The notes below the pieces were generated by a model. The model was not told the origin of the DNA. It searched no databases and saw only the letters and a program-made list of their open reading frames with translations. Below are positions 15,392 through 23,520 of a stretch of 56,244 nucleotides of DNA, piece after piece; position 1 is the stretch's first letter; every line of letters starts with the position of its first letter. The stretch spans positions 1 through 56,244 of the forward strand of contig JAGARR010000022.1 in the NCBI GenBank assembly GCA_017622135.1, written 5' to 3'. This DNA comes from Spirochaetaceae bacterium (GTDB lineage: Bacteria; Spirochaetota; Spirochaetia; Treponematales; Treponemataceae). A program made the position numbers and the translations under genes.

Positions 15392-17281
15392 ATGGCTTCT
15401 TCATTTGCAGGAATTGAGCTTGGTAAGCGCAGTCTCATGGCCCAGACCACTTCCATTGAGACGGCTGGACACAACATCGCCAATGCGGACACGGAGGGAT
15501 ATTCCCGCCAGCGGGTTCACCTCCGCCAGTTCGACCCCTTGTACCGCCCGGACCTGACCCGTGCCGAGCGTCCCGGACAGGTTGGTCAGGGTGTCTTTGT
15601 GGAGAGCATCAACCGGGTGCGGGACGAGATGCTGGAATCCCGCATTGTCTCCCAGACAAACCAGGAGTCATACTGGGCAACCCGTGAGAAATACTACGTC
15701 ATGCTGGAGCAGATTTACAACGAGCCCCAGGATGTCTCCATCCGCTCCAATATGGACAGCTTCTGGCAGTCCTGGCAGGAACTGTCTCTGTACCCAGAGT
15801 CCCAGGCTGCCCGCCAGGCCATCGTCACCCGGGGCGAGTCTCTGGTGAATTCCATCCGCCAGCGGGAAAACAGCCTGTCAGGTATCGGTGTGCTTTTGAA
15901 CGGCGACATTGAGGCCACTGTCCAGCAGGTGAACAACTACACCAAGCAGATTGCCGAGTTGAACAAGGAGATTGTTCGGGTAAAGGCCATGGGCGACAAC
16001 CCTAACGACCTGCTGGACCGCCGCGACCTGATGGTGGAAAAGCTTTCCTCCTTGGTGAACATCACCACTGACCAGCGTGACCCCGACGAGTTCATGGTTC
16101 ACCTTGACGGTCAGGTGCTGGTGCAGGGCGGTGTGGCCCGCAGCTTTGACACCATTTCCCCCACGGACAACAACACCTACAGCCAGGTGGTTTGGGCAGA
16201 CACGGGTAATCTTGCCCAGATTTCCGGCGGTTCCCTTGGTGCCCTTATCGAGCTGCGGGACGTGGACGTGCGCAACGAGCTCCAGGAACTGAACACCATG
16301 ACCATGAATTTCGCTGATTTGGTGAACGATGTGCACCGCAACGCTGTGGGAGCCAACAACACCACAGGCCTGGATTTCTTCGTGCAGCAGCCCTTTGTCA
16401 CCAATGTGGCTGGTAACTTCGACAGCAACGGCGACGGCGTGGAGGATGCATCCTACATCTTCCGCCTCACCGGCACCCATGCCCTGAAGCCCCAGGATCA
16501 GCTGGGCCTTGAGGGAACCATCACCATTGCCGGGAAGAATGGCACCATCGATGTGCCCTATTATCCCACTGACACCGTGGAGTCCGTCATCGCCCGCATC
16601 AATGACTCCGACGGCGAGGTAAAAGCCTATCTCGACCGCAACAACCATCTGGTGCTGAAGGCCACCACCGCCCAGGATCCTGCCAATCCCGACTTTGTGA
16701 TTCGTCACGTGGAGGATTCCGGCCACTTCTTGGCGGGCTACTCTGGCATCCTGGCAGGCTCCGGCCCCGACAATGCCTATGACTACGGACAGCCCAACGC
16801 CGTTGACCTTTTGGCCGGTGCAGGTACTGCCAATGGAGCCCAGTACGCCGTCTCACCGGTGTACAATCCCTCCGCCTACATTGCCGTGAACCCAGCTATT
16901 GCCAGCGACGTCCTCTCAGTTGCATCTTCTTTCCCCGCAGGCTCCGGCTACGGTGAGAGCGGAGACAGCAGCGCCGCTACGGAAATTGCCTCCATCCGCA
17001 ACTCCCAGGTGATGATTGGCCGCTACCGTACCCTGGACGACTATTTCGCCGAGTCCGTCACCAACGTGGGACTGAAGGGTGAGCAGGCCGATATCAACCT
17101 TTTGAGCCAGCAGACTGTGATGGCGGACCTGCGGACCCTGCGGGACTCCATCTCCGGCGTCAATATCGACGAGGAGCTGGCCAACATCATCAAGTTCCAG
17201 CATGGCTACAATGCCTCCGCTCGCTTCATCACGGTGATTGACGAGCTACTGGATACCGTAATCAACAGACTTGGAGTATAA
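15392..17281 (+). CDS. flgK: Flagellar hook-associated protein 1
   Basis: FlgK forms the first ring of the hook-filament junction. The 629-residue product begins with the rod/hook N-terminal motif (ETAGHNIANADTEGYSRQRV), has a QVNNYTKQIAELNKEIVRVK coiled coil, a GNPNDLLDRRD-like segment (GDNPNDLLDRRDLMVEKLS), and ends with the partner motif VNIDEELANIIKFQHGYNAS and ARFITVIDELLDTVINRLG. The variable beta-rich middle (about 330-560) is typical. The start has AAAGGAG 9 nt upstream. It is exported by the flagellar type III apparatus, with no Sec signal. The next gene is flgL after 28 bp. Confidence 0.95.
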   Translation: MASSFAGIELGKRSLMAQTTSIETAGHNIANADTEGYSRQRVHLRQFDPLYRPDLTRAERPGQVGQGVFVESINRVRDEMLESRIVSQTNQESYWATREKYYVMLEQIYNEPQDVSIRSNMDSFWQSWQELSLYPESQAARQAIVTRGESLVNSIRQRENSLSGIGVLLNGDIEATVQQVNNYTKQIAELNKEIVRVKAMGDNPNDLLDRRDLMVEKLSSLVNITTDQRDPDEFMVHLDGQVLVQGGVARSFDTISPTDNNTYSQVVWADTGNLAQISGGSLGALIELRDVDVRNELQELNTMTMNFADLVNDVHRNAVGANNTTGLDFFVQQPFVTNVAGNFDSNGDGVEDASYIFRLTGTHALKPQDQLGLEGTITIAGKNGTIDVPYYPTDTVESVIARINDSDGEVKAYLDRNNHLVLKATTAQDPANPDFVIRHVEDSGHFLAGYSGILAGSGPDNAYDYGQPNAVDLLAGAGTANGAQYAVSPVYNPSAYIAVNPAIASDVLSVASSFPAGSGYGESGDSSAATEIASIRNSQVMIGRYRTLDDYFAESVTNVGLKGEQADINLLSQQTVMADLRTLRDSISGVNIDEELANIIKFQHGYNASARFITVIDELLDTVINRLGV

Positions 17282-17309
17282 TCGGGGCTTGCCCCAAAGG
17301 AAGTGAAAG

Positions 17310-18554
17310 ATGAGAAGAGTTAGTTCTGCGATGATGAATAATGACCTGCAGGGCAGCCTGCGCCTGCAGGAATCTCGGCAGGCCCGGGCAAACAACCAGC
17401 TCAGCAGCCAGCAGCGGATCCAGTCCCTGCGGGATGACCCCTTGGCCGCCGGCCATCTGGTTCGCTACCAGTCCTACCTTGGTCGGGTTCAGACCTTTGA
17501 GAAGAACGCCCAGGTGCTCACCGATCGTCTGGCTCTCACCGAAGGCTACATGGACCAGTCGCTGGAAATCATGCACCGTATCCGTGAGCTGGCCATCACT
17601 GGTGCCAACGGCACCTACACGCCGGAGGACATGCAGAATATGGCCGCCGAGGTGGACGAGCTGCTGGAGGAGCTGGTTCAGAACGCCAACGCCACTGGAC
17701 CCGATGGCAACTCCCTCTTTGCCGGCACCCGGACAAACCGCACTGCCTTTGACATCGAGATGGCCACCGTCGCTGGTGCCTCTGAGCCGAAGATTGCCGC
17801 CGTTCGCTACAACGGTAACGTGGAGGGCAACAAGGTGGAGGTGGACGAGAATGCCTACCTGGAGACCTTCTCCGCCGGCAACCGGGTGTTCTGGTCCCAG
17901 CCCCAGGAGCTCTATTCCAGCCGGGATGCCTCCGCCTTCCGTGTGCCTGCTGATGGCGTGATTTCCGTGGATGGCCATGAGATTCGTCTCAATGCTGGCG
18001 ATAACGTGTATGCAATTGTCGCCAAGATCAACGACTCCGGTGCCGCCGTCAAGGCTTCCATCGATCCTGTCACCTTTGGTCTGAATCTCCAGACCACCGA
18101 CTCCCGCCAGCTGTGGCTCCAGGACCTGTCTGGTACCGTGCTGAACGACCTGGGGCTCATCAAGGATGCCAGCCAGCAGCCTCCCTACAACCTGGGGGAC
18201 AGCGTCCGTGTTTCCGGCGGCTCCCTCTTTGACAGCGTCATTGCCCTGCGGGATGCACTGCTGACCGGCGACCAGGAGGCCATCGGTGGCCGTGTGCTGG
18301 GTGGCATCGACGGTTCCGTCAGCAATCTGGTGGCTCGCATTGCCCAGTCAGGCTCAGAGTACGAGCGGGCCATGCAGAATGTGTCACGTAACTCTTTAAC
18401 TGCCTTGAATGTTACATCAATGATCAGCCGCGAGGGTGACCTAGACTTCACCAAGGCGGTTACCGACATGAAGATGATGGAGTATGTCCAGCAGGCGACC
18501 TTGAGCAATGCAGCCAAGCTGTATTCAAGCACCTTGTTGAACTATCTCAGATAG
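17310..18554 (+). CDS. flgL: Flagellar hook-associated protein 3
   Basis: FlgL forms the second junction ring between FlgK and the flagellin core. The 414-residue product has the flagellin-like N-terminal helices (RRVSSAMMNNDLQGSLRLQE, IQSLRDDPLAAGHLVRYQSY, LALTEGYMDQSLEIMHRIRE), a NATGPDGNSLFAGTRT motif, a variable centre, and the C-terminal flagellin D0 helix (LDFTKAVTDMKMMEYVQQAT). It overlaps neither neighbour and shares the operon with flgK upstream and fliW 9 bp downstream. Confidence 0.93.
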   Translation: MRRVSSAMMNNDLQGSLRLQESRQARANNQLSSQQRIQSLRDDPLAAGHLVRYQSYLGRVQTFEKNAQVLTDRLALTEGYMDQSLEIMHRIRELAITGANGTYTPEDMQNMAAEVDELLEELVQNANATGPDGNSLFAGTRTNRTAFDIEMATVAGASEPKIAAVRYNGNVEGNKVEVDENAYLETFSAGNRVFWSQPQELYSSRDASAFRVPADGVISVDGHEIRLNAGDNVYAIVAKINDSGAAVKASIDPVTFGLNLQTTDSRQLWLQDLSGTVLNDLGLIKDASQQPPYNLGDSVRVSGGSLFDSVIALRDALLTGDQEAIGGRVLGGIDGSVSNLVARIAQSGSEYERAMQNVSRNSLTALNVTSMISREGDLDFTKAVTDMKMMEYVQQATLSNAAKLYSSTLLNYLR

Positions 18555-18563
18555 GAAGGGTAG

Positions 18564-19010
18564 ATGCAAGTAGAGACAAAGGCCAAGGGCATCATTACAG
18601 TGGATGAGAAGCAGCGCCTCAGCTTTCCGGAAGGATTGTTCGGATTTGAGCAGTTCACAGACTATGTGCTGTTCGAGTCCGAGTACGAGCCCTTCCTGTG
18701 GCTTCAGTCCACGGAGAAGAAGGCCCTGGCCTTTCTGGTTGTGGATCCCTTCCTGATTTGCGGGGACTATGAGTTGGATGTGGATGACAAGGTGCTGTCC
18801 AGAATCGACGTGTCATCCCCCGCCGATGTCTTCGTTCTGGCCATCCTAACGGTTCCTGCGGAGGGAAATCCCGTCACCATGAACCTTCAGGGGCCCATCA
18901 TCGTGAACAAGCAGAACAACAAGTGCCTCCAGGTGGTGATTTCTGATCCCAAGTGGGGGACCAAGCACGACCTCTTGGCCGAGATGAAGAAGCGGGGGAA
19001 TCTATGCTGA
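18564..19010 (+). CDS. fliW: Flagellar assembly factor FliW
   Basis: FliW binds CsrA and flagellin competitively: when flagellin is exported, free FliW removes CsrA from flagellin mRNA. The 148-residue product has the family pattern: [19 protein letters not shown], the [20 protein letters not shown] segment, [20 protein letters not shown] and [17 protein letters not shown]. Length is typical. GGAAGG lies just upstream. Its last codons overlap csrA by 7 nt, which would couple synthesis of the two antagonists. Confidence 0.95.
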   Translation: MQVETKAKGIITVDEKQRLSFPEGLFGFEQFTDYVLFESEYEPFLWLQSTEKKALAFLVVDPFLICGDYELDVDDKVLSRIDVSSPADVFVLAILTVPAEGNPVTMNLQGPIIVNKQNNKCLQVVISDPKWGTKHDLLAEMKKRGNLC

Positions 19011-19225
19011 TACTGTCCCGCAAGATGAACCAAAAGATAAAGATTGGAGAGGAGATTACGGTCACCATCATCGAGATTCGTGGTGACCAGGTAAAGATCG
19101 GCGTGGAGGCCCCCAAGAACGTGAAGGTCTTCCGTCAGGAAATCTTCAATGCCATCCAGACAGAAAACCAGGCCGCCGTATCACCGGAGAACATCGGTGT
19201 CCTGTCCCACCTGTTCACCTCCTGA
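19004..19225 (+). CDS. csrA: Translational regulator CsrA
   Basis: CsrA is a small dimeric RNA-binding protein that blocks or changes translation at GGA motifs. The 73-residue product starts [15 protein letters not shown] and has the [20 protein letters not shown] core and the KVFRQEI motif with the RNA-contacting residues. The ATG at 19004 is preceded by GGGGGA inside fliW and overlaps the fliW stop by 7 nt. A longer frame upstream lacks family similarity. Regulation is expected through FliW, its direct neighbour. Confidence 0.95.
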   Translation: MLILSRKMNQKIKIGEEITVTIIEIRGDQVKIGVEAPKNVKVFRQEIFNAIQTENQAAVSPENIGVLSHLFTS

Positions 19226-19273
19226 TACCAGCGGCCTCCAATCAATCGACTGTCAGGTTGCTGTCTTGCCTCC

Positions 19274-19819
19274 TTATTCAGCGGTGATTCCGTGACGACG
19301 CTGCTGGAATTTCTTCAGCATTGCCACACCGTTGCGCTTCCCATTGTACACAAACCCGCCGTTCCAGTATTCCAGGGCCGCAAAAAGTGCGTTTCCACCG
19401 TCCTGCTCGTCACTGTGGTTGGTGCGGAAGGACACGTAGTTGGCCAGCTCCTCGAAATTCTGGTTGTGGAGGCACTCCAGCCGCTTGCGGTTGAATTCGT
19501 TCCATTTCTCCAGGTCCTTGAAGCCCTCGCCGTCATCCTCCACGATGAGGTGGGCGTGGGTGGGACTGAAGGAGTACCAGACCCGTACCTTTTTGTTTAT
19601 GTCGCAGTCGTTTCCGTGCTTCACCGCATTTTTGATGACCTCGCTGATCTGCTGCTCCAGCAGGTTTATCTCCTTGATTTCCAGCGGGGCGGACTGGACG
19701 ATGAGGAGGGTGAAGTATCTGATCTGTCGGAAGTCCGAGGGGAATTCCTTGAAAAACATATTCGTCCTGTCGAAGAGGGCATCATTCTCGTCTGACCGCA
19801 GTTCCTTGATTTGTTCCAT
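19274..19819 (-). CDS. RsbW-like anti-sigma factor / serine kinase (HATPase domain)
   Basis: The 181-residue product has a GHKL ATP-binding fold: N box EVIKNAVKHGN (about residues 60-70) and G1 box VEDDGEGF (about 94-101). Relatives (RsbW, SpoIIAB) bind a sigma factor or another target and phosphorylate a STAS-domain antagonist. The usual C-terminal glycine box is replaced by DGGNALFAALEYWNGGF, so kinase activity is likely but not certain. It is the last gene of an rsbU-rsbV-rsbW-like leftward unit (14 bp after the STAS gene), with GAGGA upstream. No sigma factor is encoded nearby, so the output is unknown. It converges on csrA. Confidence 0.8.
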   Translation of the reverse strand: MEQIKELRSDENDALFDRTNMFFKEFPSDFRQIRYFTLLIVQSAPLEIKEINLLEQQISEVIKNAVKHGNDCDINKKVRVWYSFSPTHAHLIVEDDGEGFKDLEKWNEFNRKRLECLHNQNFEELANYVSFRTNHSDEQDGGNALFAALEYWNGGFVYNGKRNGVAMLKKFQQRRHGITAE

Positions 19820-19833
19820 ATGTAGTTCCTCTT

Positions 19834-20172
19834 CTATTTGCTGAGAGTCAGCAAGGCTTCCTCAACACTGTTGGAGATGGGGAAGTAGCCCATCAGTTTG
19901 GTGAGCTCAATGACCTTCTTCACCGATCCATGGACATTGGAGATGGAGAGCTTTAAGTTCATCTTCTTGATGGTGGAGCAGATGAAGATGAGGGCACCGA
20001 TCCCAGAGGAGTCGATGTAGTCCACCTGTTCAAGATTGATGACGAACTTCTTCACGTTCTTTTCCAGCATCTTCATCACCAGTTCCTTCAGCTTGTATGA
20101 ATTGTATAAGTCCATTTCGCCATTCACATCAACAATGTAAATCTCGCCGTTCTTCCGTATCTTCAGTTCCAT
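19834..20172 (-). CDS. STAS-domain anti-sigma factor antagonist (RsbV/SpoIIAA-like)
   Basis: A 112-residue single STAS domain: beta strands IYIVDVNGEMDLYNSYKLKE, then KKFVINLEQVDYIDSSGIGA with the phosphorylatable Ser pair at residues 55-56. In the known partner switch, the unphosphorylated form frees the sigma factor by binding the kinase, and phosphorylation turns it off. It lies between the PP2C phosphatase and the kinase gene, which supports a complete module. Strong SD (GGAGG). Confidence 0.88.
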   Translation of the reverse strand: MELKIRKNGEIYIVDVNGEMDLYNSYKLKELVMKMLEKNVKKFVINLEQVDYIDSSGIGALIFICSTIKKMNLKLSISNVHGSVKKVIELTKLMGYFPISNSVEEALLTLSK

Positions 20173-20183
20173 ATAGTTTCCTC

Positions 20184-21839
20184 CTATTGGATTTTGATGA
20201 TCAGCAAGGTCTGGTCGTCATGCTGGTGGCCAGTACCGCTGAACTTTACGATGTCATTCTTCACCTTGTCTGCAATTTCTTTTCCCGACAAATGCTTGTT
20301 CTGGAGAATCACCTCCAGCAAACGGTCTTTTGAATACTGGATGCCACGGCTGTTTTGAGCCTCGATGACACCATCAGTGTAGGTTATAAGTATATCATCG
20401 GGGGTTACTTGGAATTCCTTATCCTTATATTCGGTCTTTTTTTCCACACCCACCGGGTCGCTGATGTCGGAAATCTTCTCGATTTCACCGGTAGCGGCAT
20501 GGAACAGGAGAATCGGTGTGGTACCGCCTGTGGCAATCTGAATTTTGCGTTGTTCGGTGTCGTAGTTGATGAGGGCCACGCTGGCAAAGTGGTCGATGCT
20601 GGTCTCACTGGAGATTCCACGGTTGGCCCAGGAGAGGATGGTGGCGGCGCTTTGGGTGGTGTTCACCGTCAACCGCAGCATGGCCCGCAGCATTACCATA
20701 ATCAGCAGGGAGGTCATTCCCTTGCCCGCCACGTCCGCAAGGATGAAGGCGATTCTGTCCTTGCGGACGGGGATGATGTCGTAGTAGTCGCCGCAAATTC
20801 CCTCCGCAATCCGTTGGAAGGCACCCAGAGACAGGTTTGGGATTGCCGGCAGCAGCTTAGGATGGAGGGTGGCCTGGAACCTGCAGGCAATGTTGGCTTC
20901 CTTGGTAAGCTCTGCATGCTCAGTGATCTCCTGGTAGGAGTACACAATCTTGATGGCAGCACTGGCAAGGTTGCTGAGGGCGGCGGCAATGTCATACTCC
21001 TTTTGGGTGAACTCAGGATTTCCGTAACAACGGGCCAAGGCCATCACACCGATGACCGTATCCTTGATTTTCAAGGGATGGAATAGGTAGGAGCCACACT
21101 TGAGGAAATCCTCCGGCTCATTTTGGATGATCCTGATGTCCGAGAGGGGGTCTGTTATCAGCTCGCCACGTCCACTGCAGGCAACGGCTCCAAAAATCGT
21201 CTCGGTGAGGGGAAACTGGGCGAAACGGAAATTTGTTTCTACACGGATAACCTTGTGGGGAAGGTCTTCAGGAAGTCGGTAGGGGGGTGGAAAGTCTCCG
21301 GAAAAGGCTTTTACTGACAGCACGTCCTCAAATTCATCCACCAGCAGGATGGCGCCCCCAGTGGCTCCCGTTTCCTGTATAAGTGTGTTGTTCACCATAT
21401 CCAGCAGGGGGCCCAAATCGGAATCCTTGGAAAGGGCCTCTGAGGCCATCAGTGTGAAATTCTTGCCGGCATCAAGAAGTCTCAGAAGTGAGTCAGAAAC
21501 CTGGGGGACATCTGCCTGAATCTGCTCTAGCTGCTCCTCCTGAGCCTGCACCTTCAACTGGTTCTTCTGAGTGGGCTCACGTGGCCCTGTGACACGATTT
21601 ACGACTGCTGCCAGTAGCATGAGTATGGCGGATATGGCTAGGGCTGCGGCCATTGAAAAGAGCATGGGGTTGAATATGGTGTAAAGTGCTGCGGCTGCCA
21701 CGAACACGGCACAAATGATATGGAGTGTCAGTACAGCAGGATGATAGCATTCCCGGTTTGCTGCAAGGATGATGATGGTGAGGAAGGTGCTTGCAGCCGC
21801 CACCAGAAGGGGAAGGTATGCAAAGCTATCGTTCAACAT
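20184..21839 (-). CDS. GAF-domain PP2C phosphatase (RsbU/SpoIIE-like)
   Basis: The 551-residue product starts with three hydrophobic helices (residues about 8-85), a linker coiled coil (about 95-110), a GAF domain (about 140-290), and a SpoIIE-type PP2C domain (about 330-551). The last carries GDYYDIIPVRKDRIAFILAD, then VAGKGM, plus DDILITYTDGVIEAQNSRG and the final DDQTLLIIK, with the metal-binding Asp residues present. The role is dephosphorylation of the STAS protein encoded next, in response to a signal seen by the GAF or membrane part. A TTGACG/TAGACT promoter and a short leader lie upstream. Confidence 0.87.
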   Translation of the reverse strand: MLNDSFAYLPLLVAAASTFLTIIILAANRECYHPAVLTLHIICAVFVAAAALYTIFNPMLFSMAAALAISAILMLLAAVVNRVTGPREPTQKNQLKVQAQEEQLEQIQADVPQVSDSLLRLLDAGKNFTLMASEALSKDSDLGPLLDMVNNTLIQETGATGGAILLVDEFEDVLSVKAFSGDFPPPYRLPEDLPHKVIRVETNFRFAQFPLTETIFGAVACSGRGELITDPLSDIRIIQNEPEDFLKCGSYLFHPLKIKDTVIGVMALARCYGNPEFTQKEYDIAAALSNLASAAIKIVYSYQEITEHAELTKEANIACRFQATLHPKLLPAIPNLSLGAFQRIAEGICGDYYDIIPVRKDRIAFILADVAGKGMTSLLIMVMLRAMLRLTVNTTQSAATILSWANRGISSETSIDHFASVALINYDTEQRKIQIATGGTTPILLFHAATGEIEKISDISDPVGVEKKTEYKDKEFQVTPDDILITYTDGVIEAQNSRGIQYSKDRLLEVILQNKHLSGKEIADKVKNDIVKFSGTGHQHDDQTLLIIKIQ

Positions 21840-21873
21840 AGGCGTAGTACTCCATTAGACTCCATTCTACCTC

Positions 21874-21902
21874 AGTCTATCATCGAAATCTTGAGCCGTC
21901 AA
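21874..21902 (-). promoter_or_regulatory. Promoter of the rsbU-rsbV-rsbW-like operon
   Basis: TTGACG (21902-21897), 17 bp, TAGACT (21879-21874) on the minus strand. The leader is about 28 nt and includes TGGAG before the ATG at 21839. The -35 overlaps the stop of the upstream ParB-like gene. Confidence 0.6.
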
Positions 21903-22807
21903 GAATGATTGCCATTCCAATATGAGCAGAGTTTTTGTTTGATTCGCCCGAAAAATCCGATGCCATACTCCTTGGTGAAGCTCTGGGCAGCCACATCCAG
22001 GCTATAGTCATTGCCGAATTTCTGCTTCAGCTCGTCCCAGTATTTGATGAGCCACACGTACATGTCGGCTGGTGTTCTTCCCTTGAATTTACGGAGAATC
22101 CGTTGCTGTCTGATGACGTTGATAACGGGAAGGTAGACGTTCTTGAACCAGGAGGTGATGGCCTCCGCCATGCTGATTTCCTCCCGCTGGTTCTGGTTGA
22201 TGTAGTATTTGTGGATCTGCAGGTGCTGGAAGATAACGTCATACTGGCCGGTGGCGGTGAAGTCCAGGTGCCAGTAGTCGGTGATGTCCCCGAAGTGGGT
22301 CTCCCCGTAGAACACGCGCTTCTCGTATTGGAGTACCTGGCGGACCATTTGTCGAGGATTGGAACCAGGCTTGAGCTTGATTTCACTCTGGAGGCTTACC
22401 ACCTCCGCATCAAGCTCCTTGATGCCCTGGGCCTTGGCCACGGAGACACGGTGGTTCCCGTCACGCACGAAGTACAGTCCCCCCAGTTCGTAGAGGTTGA
22501 TGGGAGGGAGGATGATATCCTCCAAGTGGGCACGGTCGATGTTCTCCCACCGTTGCTTCAGGTGCAGGTTCTTGGGAAAGAAATGGTTGTCAAAGTCACG
22601 GTACCGGCCCTCGCTGCCAACTATCAGCTCCACTGGTACCGTCTGCATTCCCTGATACACCTCGCCAGTGGGCTTCAGCATCTTTTTCATGTCGGAGAGG
22701 GAGAGGAGCTGAGTTTCCTCCGGGTTCAGGAAGTGCTGCAGCTCGTTGAAGAGGGCCTTGTTCCGGGCTTTGGAAAAGTCTTCCTGGGATTGGGTACGCT
22801 GATCCAT
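21899..22807 (-). CDS. ParB-like nuclease-fold protein (DUF4032-like), function unknown
   Basis: The 302-residue product has a ParB/sulfiredoxin-like core: a VELIVGSEGRYRDFD strand, ENIDRAHLEDIILPPINLYE, then the hallmark DGNHRVSVAKAQGIKELDAE near residue 130. The rest is helical with many aromatic residues (YWHLDFTATGQYDVIFQ). The fold occurs both in partition proteins and in enzymes or regulators; no helix-turn-helix of true ParB is evident. The ATG at 22807 is 1 nt after the previous stop, so it is translated together with the metallophosphoesterase upstream. Longer upstream frames are shadows of that gene. Confidence 0.75.
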   Translation of the reverse strand: MDQRTQSQEDFSKARNKALFNELQHFLNPEETQLLSLSDMKKMLKPTGEVYQGMQTVPVELIVGSEGRYRDFDNHFFPKNLHLKQRWENIDRAHLEDIILPPINLYELGGLYFVRDGNHRVSVAKAQGIKELDAEVVSLQSEIKLKPGSNPRQMVRQVLQYEKRVFYGETHFGDITDYWHLDFTATGQYDVIFQHLQIHKYYINQNQREEISMAEAITSWFKNVYLPVINVIRQQRILRKFKGRTPADMYVWLIKYWDELKQKFGNDYSLDVAAQSFTKEYGIGFFGRIKQKLCSYWNGNHS

Positions 22808-22808
22808 G

Positions 22809-23504
22809 CTATGAATTACTCCAAGGAATATCAAGTATGTAGTGGCTGAATACATTGATGATTTCAGTCTGGTGGTATTGGGTTGTTCGTGGCTCCTGAA
22901 GATCGTAGAGGTGGATGTGTCCGTGGAGCATGTACTTCGGGGTGAATTTCTCCAGGAACCAGCGGTAGCAGTTGAATCCACGATGACAGGGATCCTCCCG
23001 GTCCTGAAGGTGGCGGGGAGGGGAGTGGGTCAGGAAGATGTCCACATAGCGGCCATACCTGAGCTTGTTCAGCAGGAGTCGGGGCAGGAGTCTCAAGAGC
23101 TTGAGCTTCATTGCTGAGTCGGTGTACTGGGCCAGCCCCCTGTTGTACTTGATGGAGCCAGAGGCACCTACCAGCAGCAGGGGCCGGCCCGGCACTGAGC
23201 TGGGAATACACACTGCCTTGAATCCAGCGTAGGTTGCACCGCCGCCTGCGGACTGTAATCCCATGGAATCATTCATGTTGCCATGAGATGAAGCTACAGA
23301 CTTATGGAACAGATGAAATTCATTGAGATTATGGTTCCCGAACACAAAGAAGGTGGGGACATTGAGGGTGGACACAATGAAGTCAATGTATTCCATGGGC
23401 AGGTCCCCCGCACAAAGCACCAACTCCACATCGGAAAATCGTTCCCTTGCGGAGTTGCTGTATACCAGTGGGTCAATCTGATCCGACACGCAGAGTATTT
23501 TCAT
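22809..23504 (-). CDS. Cytoplasmic metallophosphoesterase
   Basis: The 231-residue product starts MKILCVSDQIDPLVYS and follows the calcineurin-like order: SDQID (metal Asp), LVLCAGDLPMEY, VFGNHN, a long insert, IFLTHSPPR and MLHGHIHLY. The first motif has Gln where His is frequent (D-x-H is SDQID here), so metal binding may differ from the 8156 enzyme. No signal or membrane segment. Substrate unknown. It lies 16 bp after the TPR-Mrr gene and 1 nt before the ParB-like gene, in one leftward operon. Confidence 0.82.
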   Translation of the reverse strand: MKILCVSDQIDPLVYSNSARERFSDVELVLCAGDLPMEYIDFIVSTLNVPTFFVFGNHNLNEFHLFHKSVASSHGNMNDSMGLQSAGGGATYAGFKAVCIPSSVPGRPLLLVGASGSIKYNRGLAQYTDSAMKLKLLRLLPRLLLNKLRYGRYVDIFLTHSPPRHLQDREDPCHRGFNCYRWFLEKFTPKYMLHGHIHLYDLQEPRTTQYHQTEIINVFSHYILDIPWSNS

Positions 23505-23520
23505 GAGGACCTGAAGCTGA

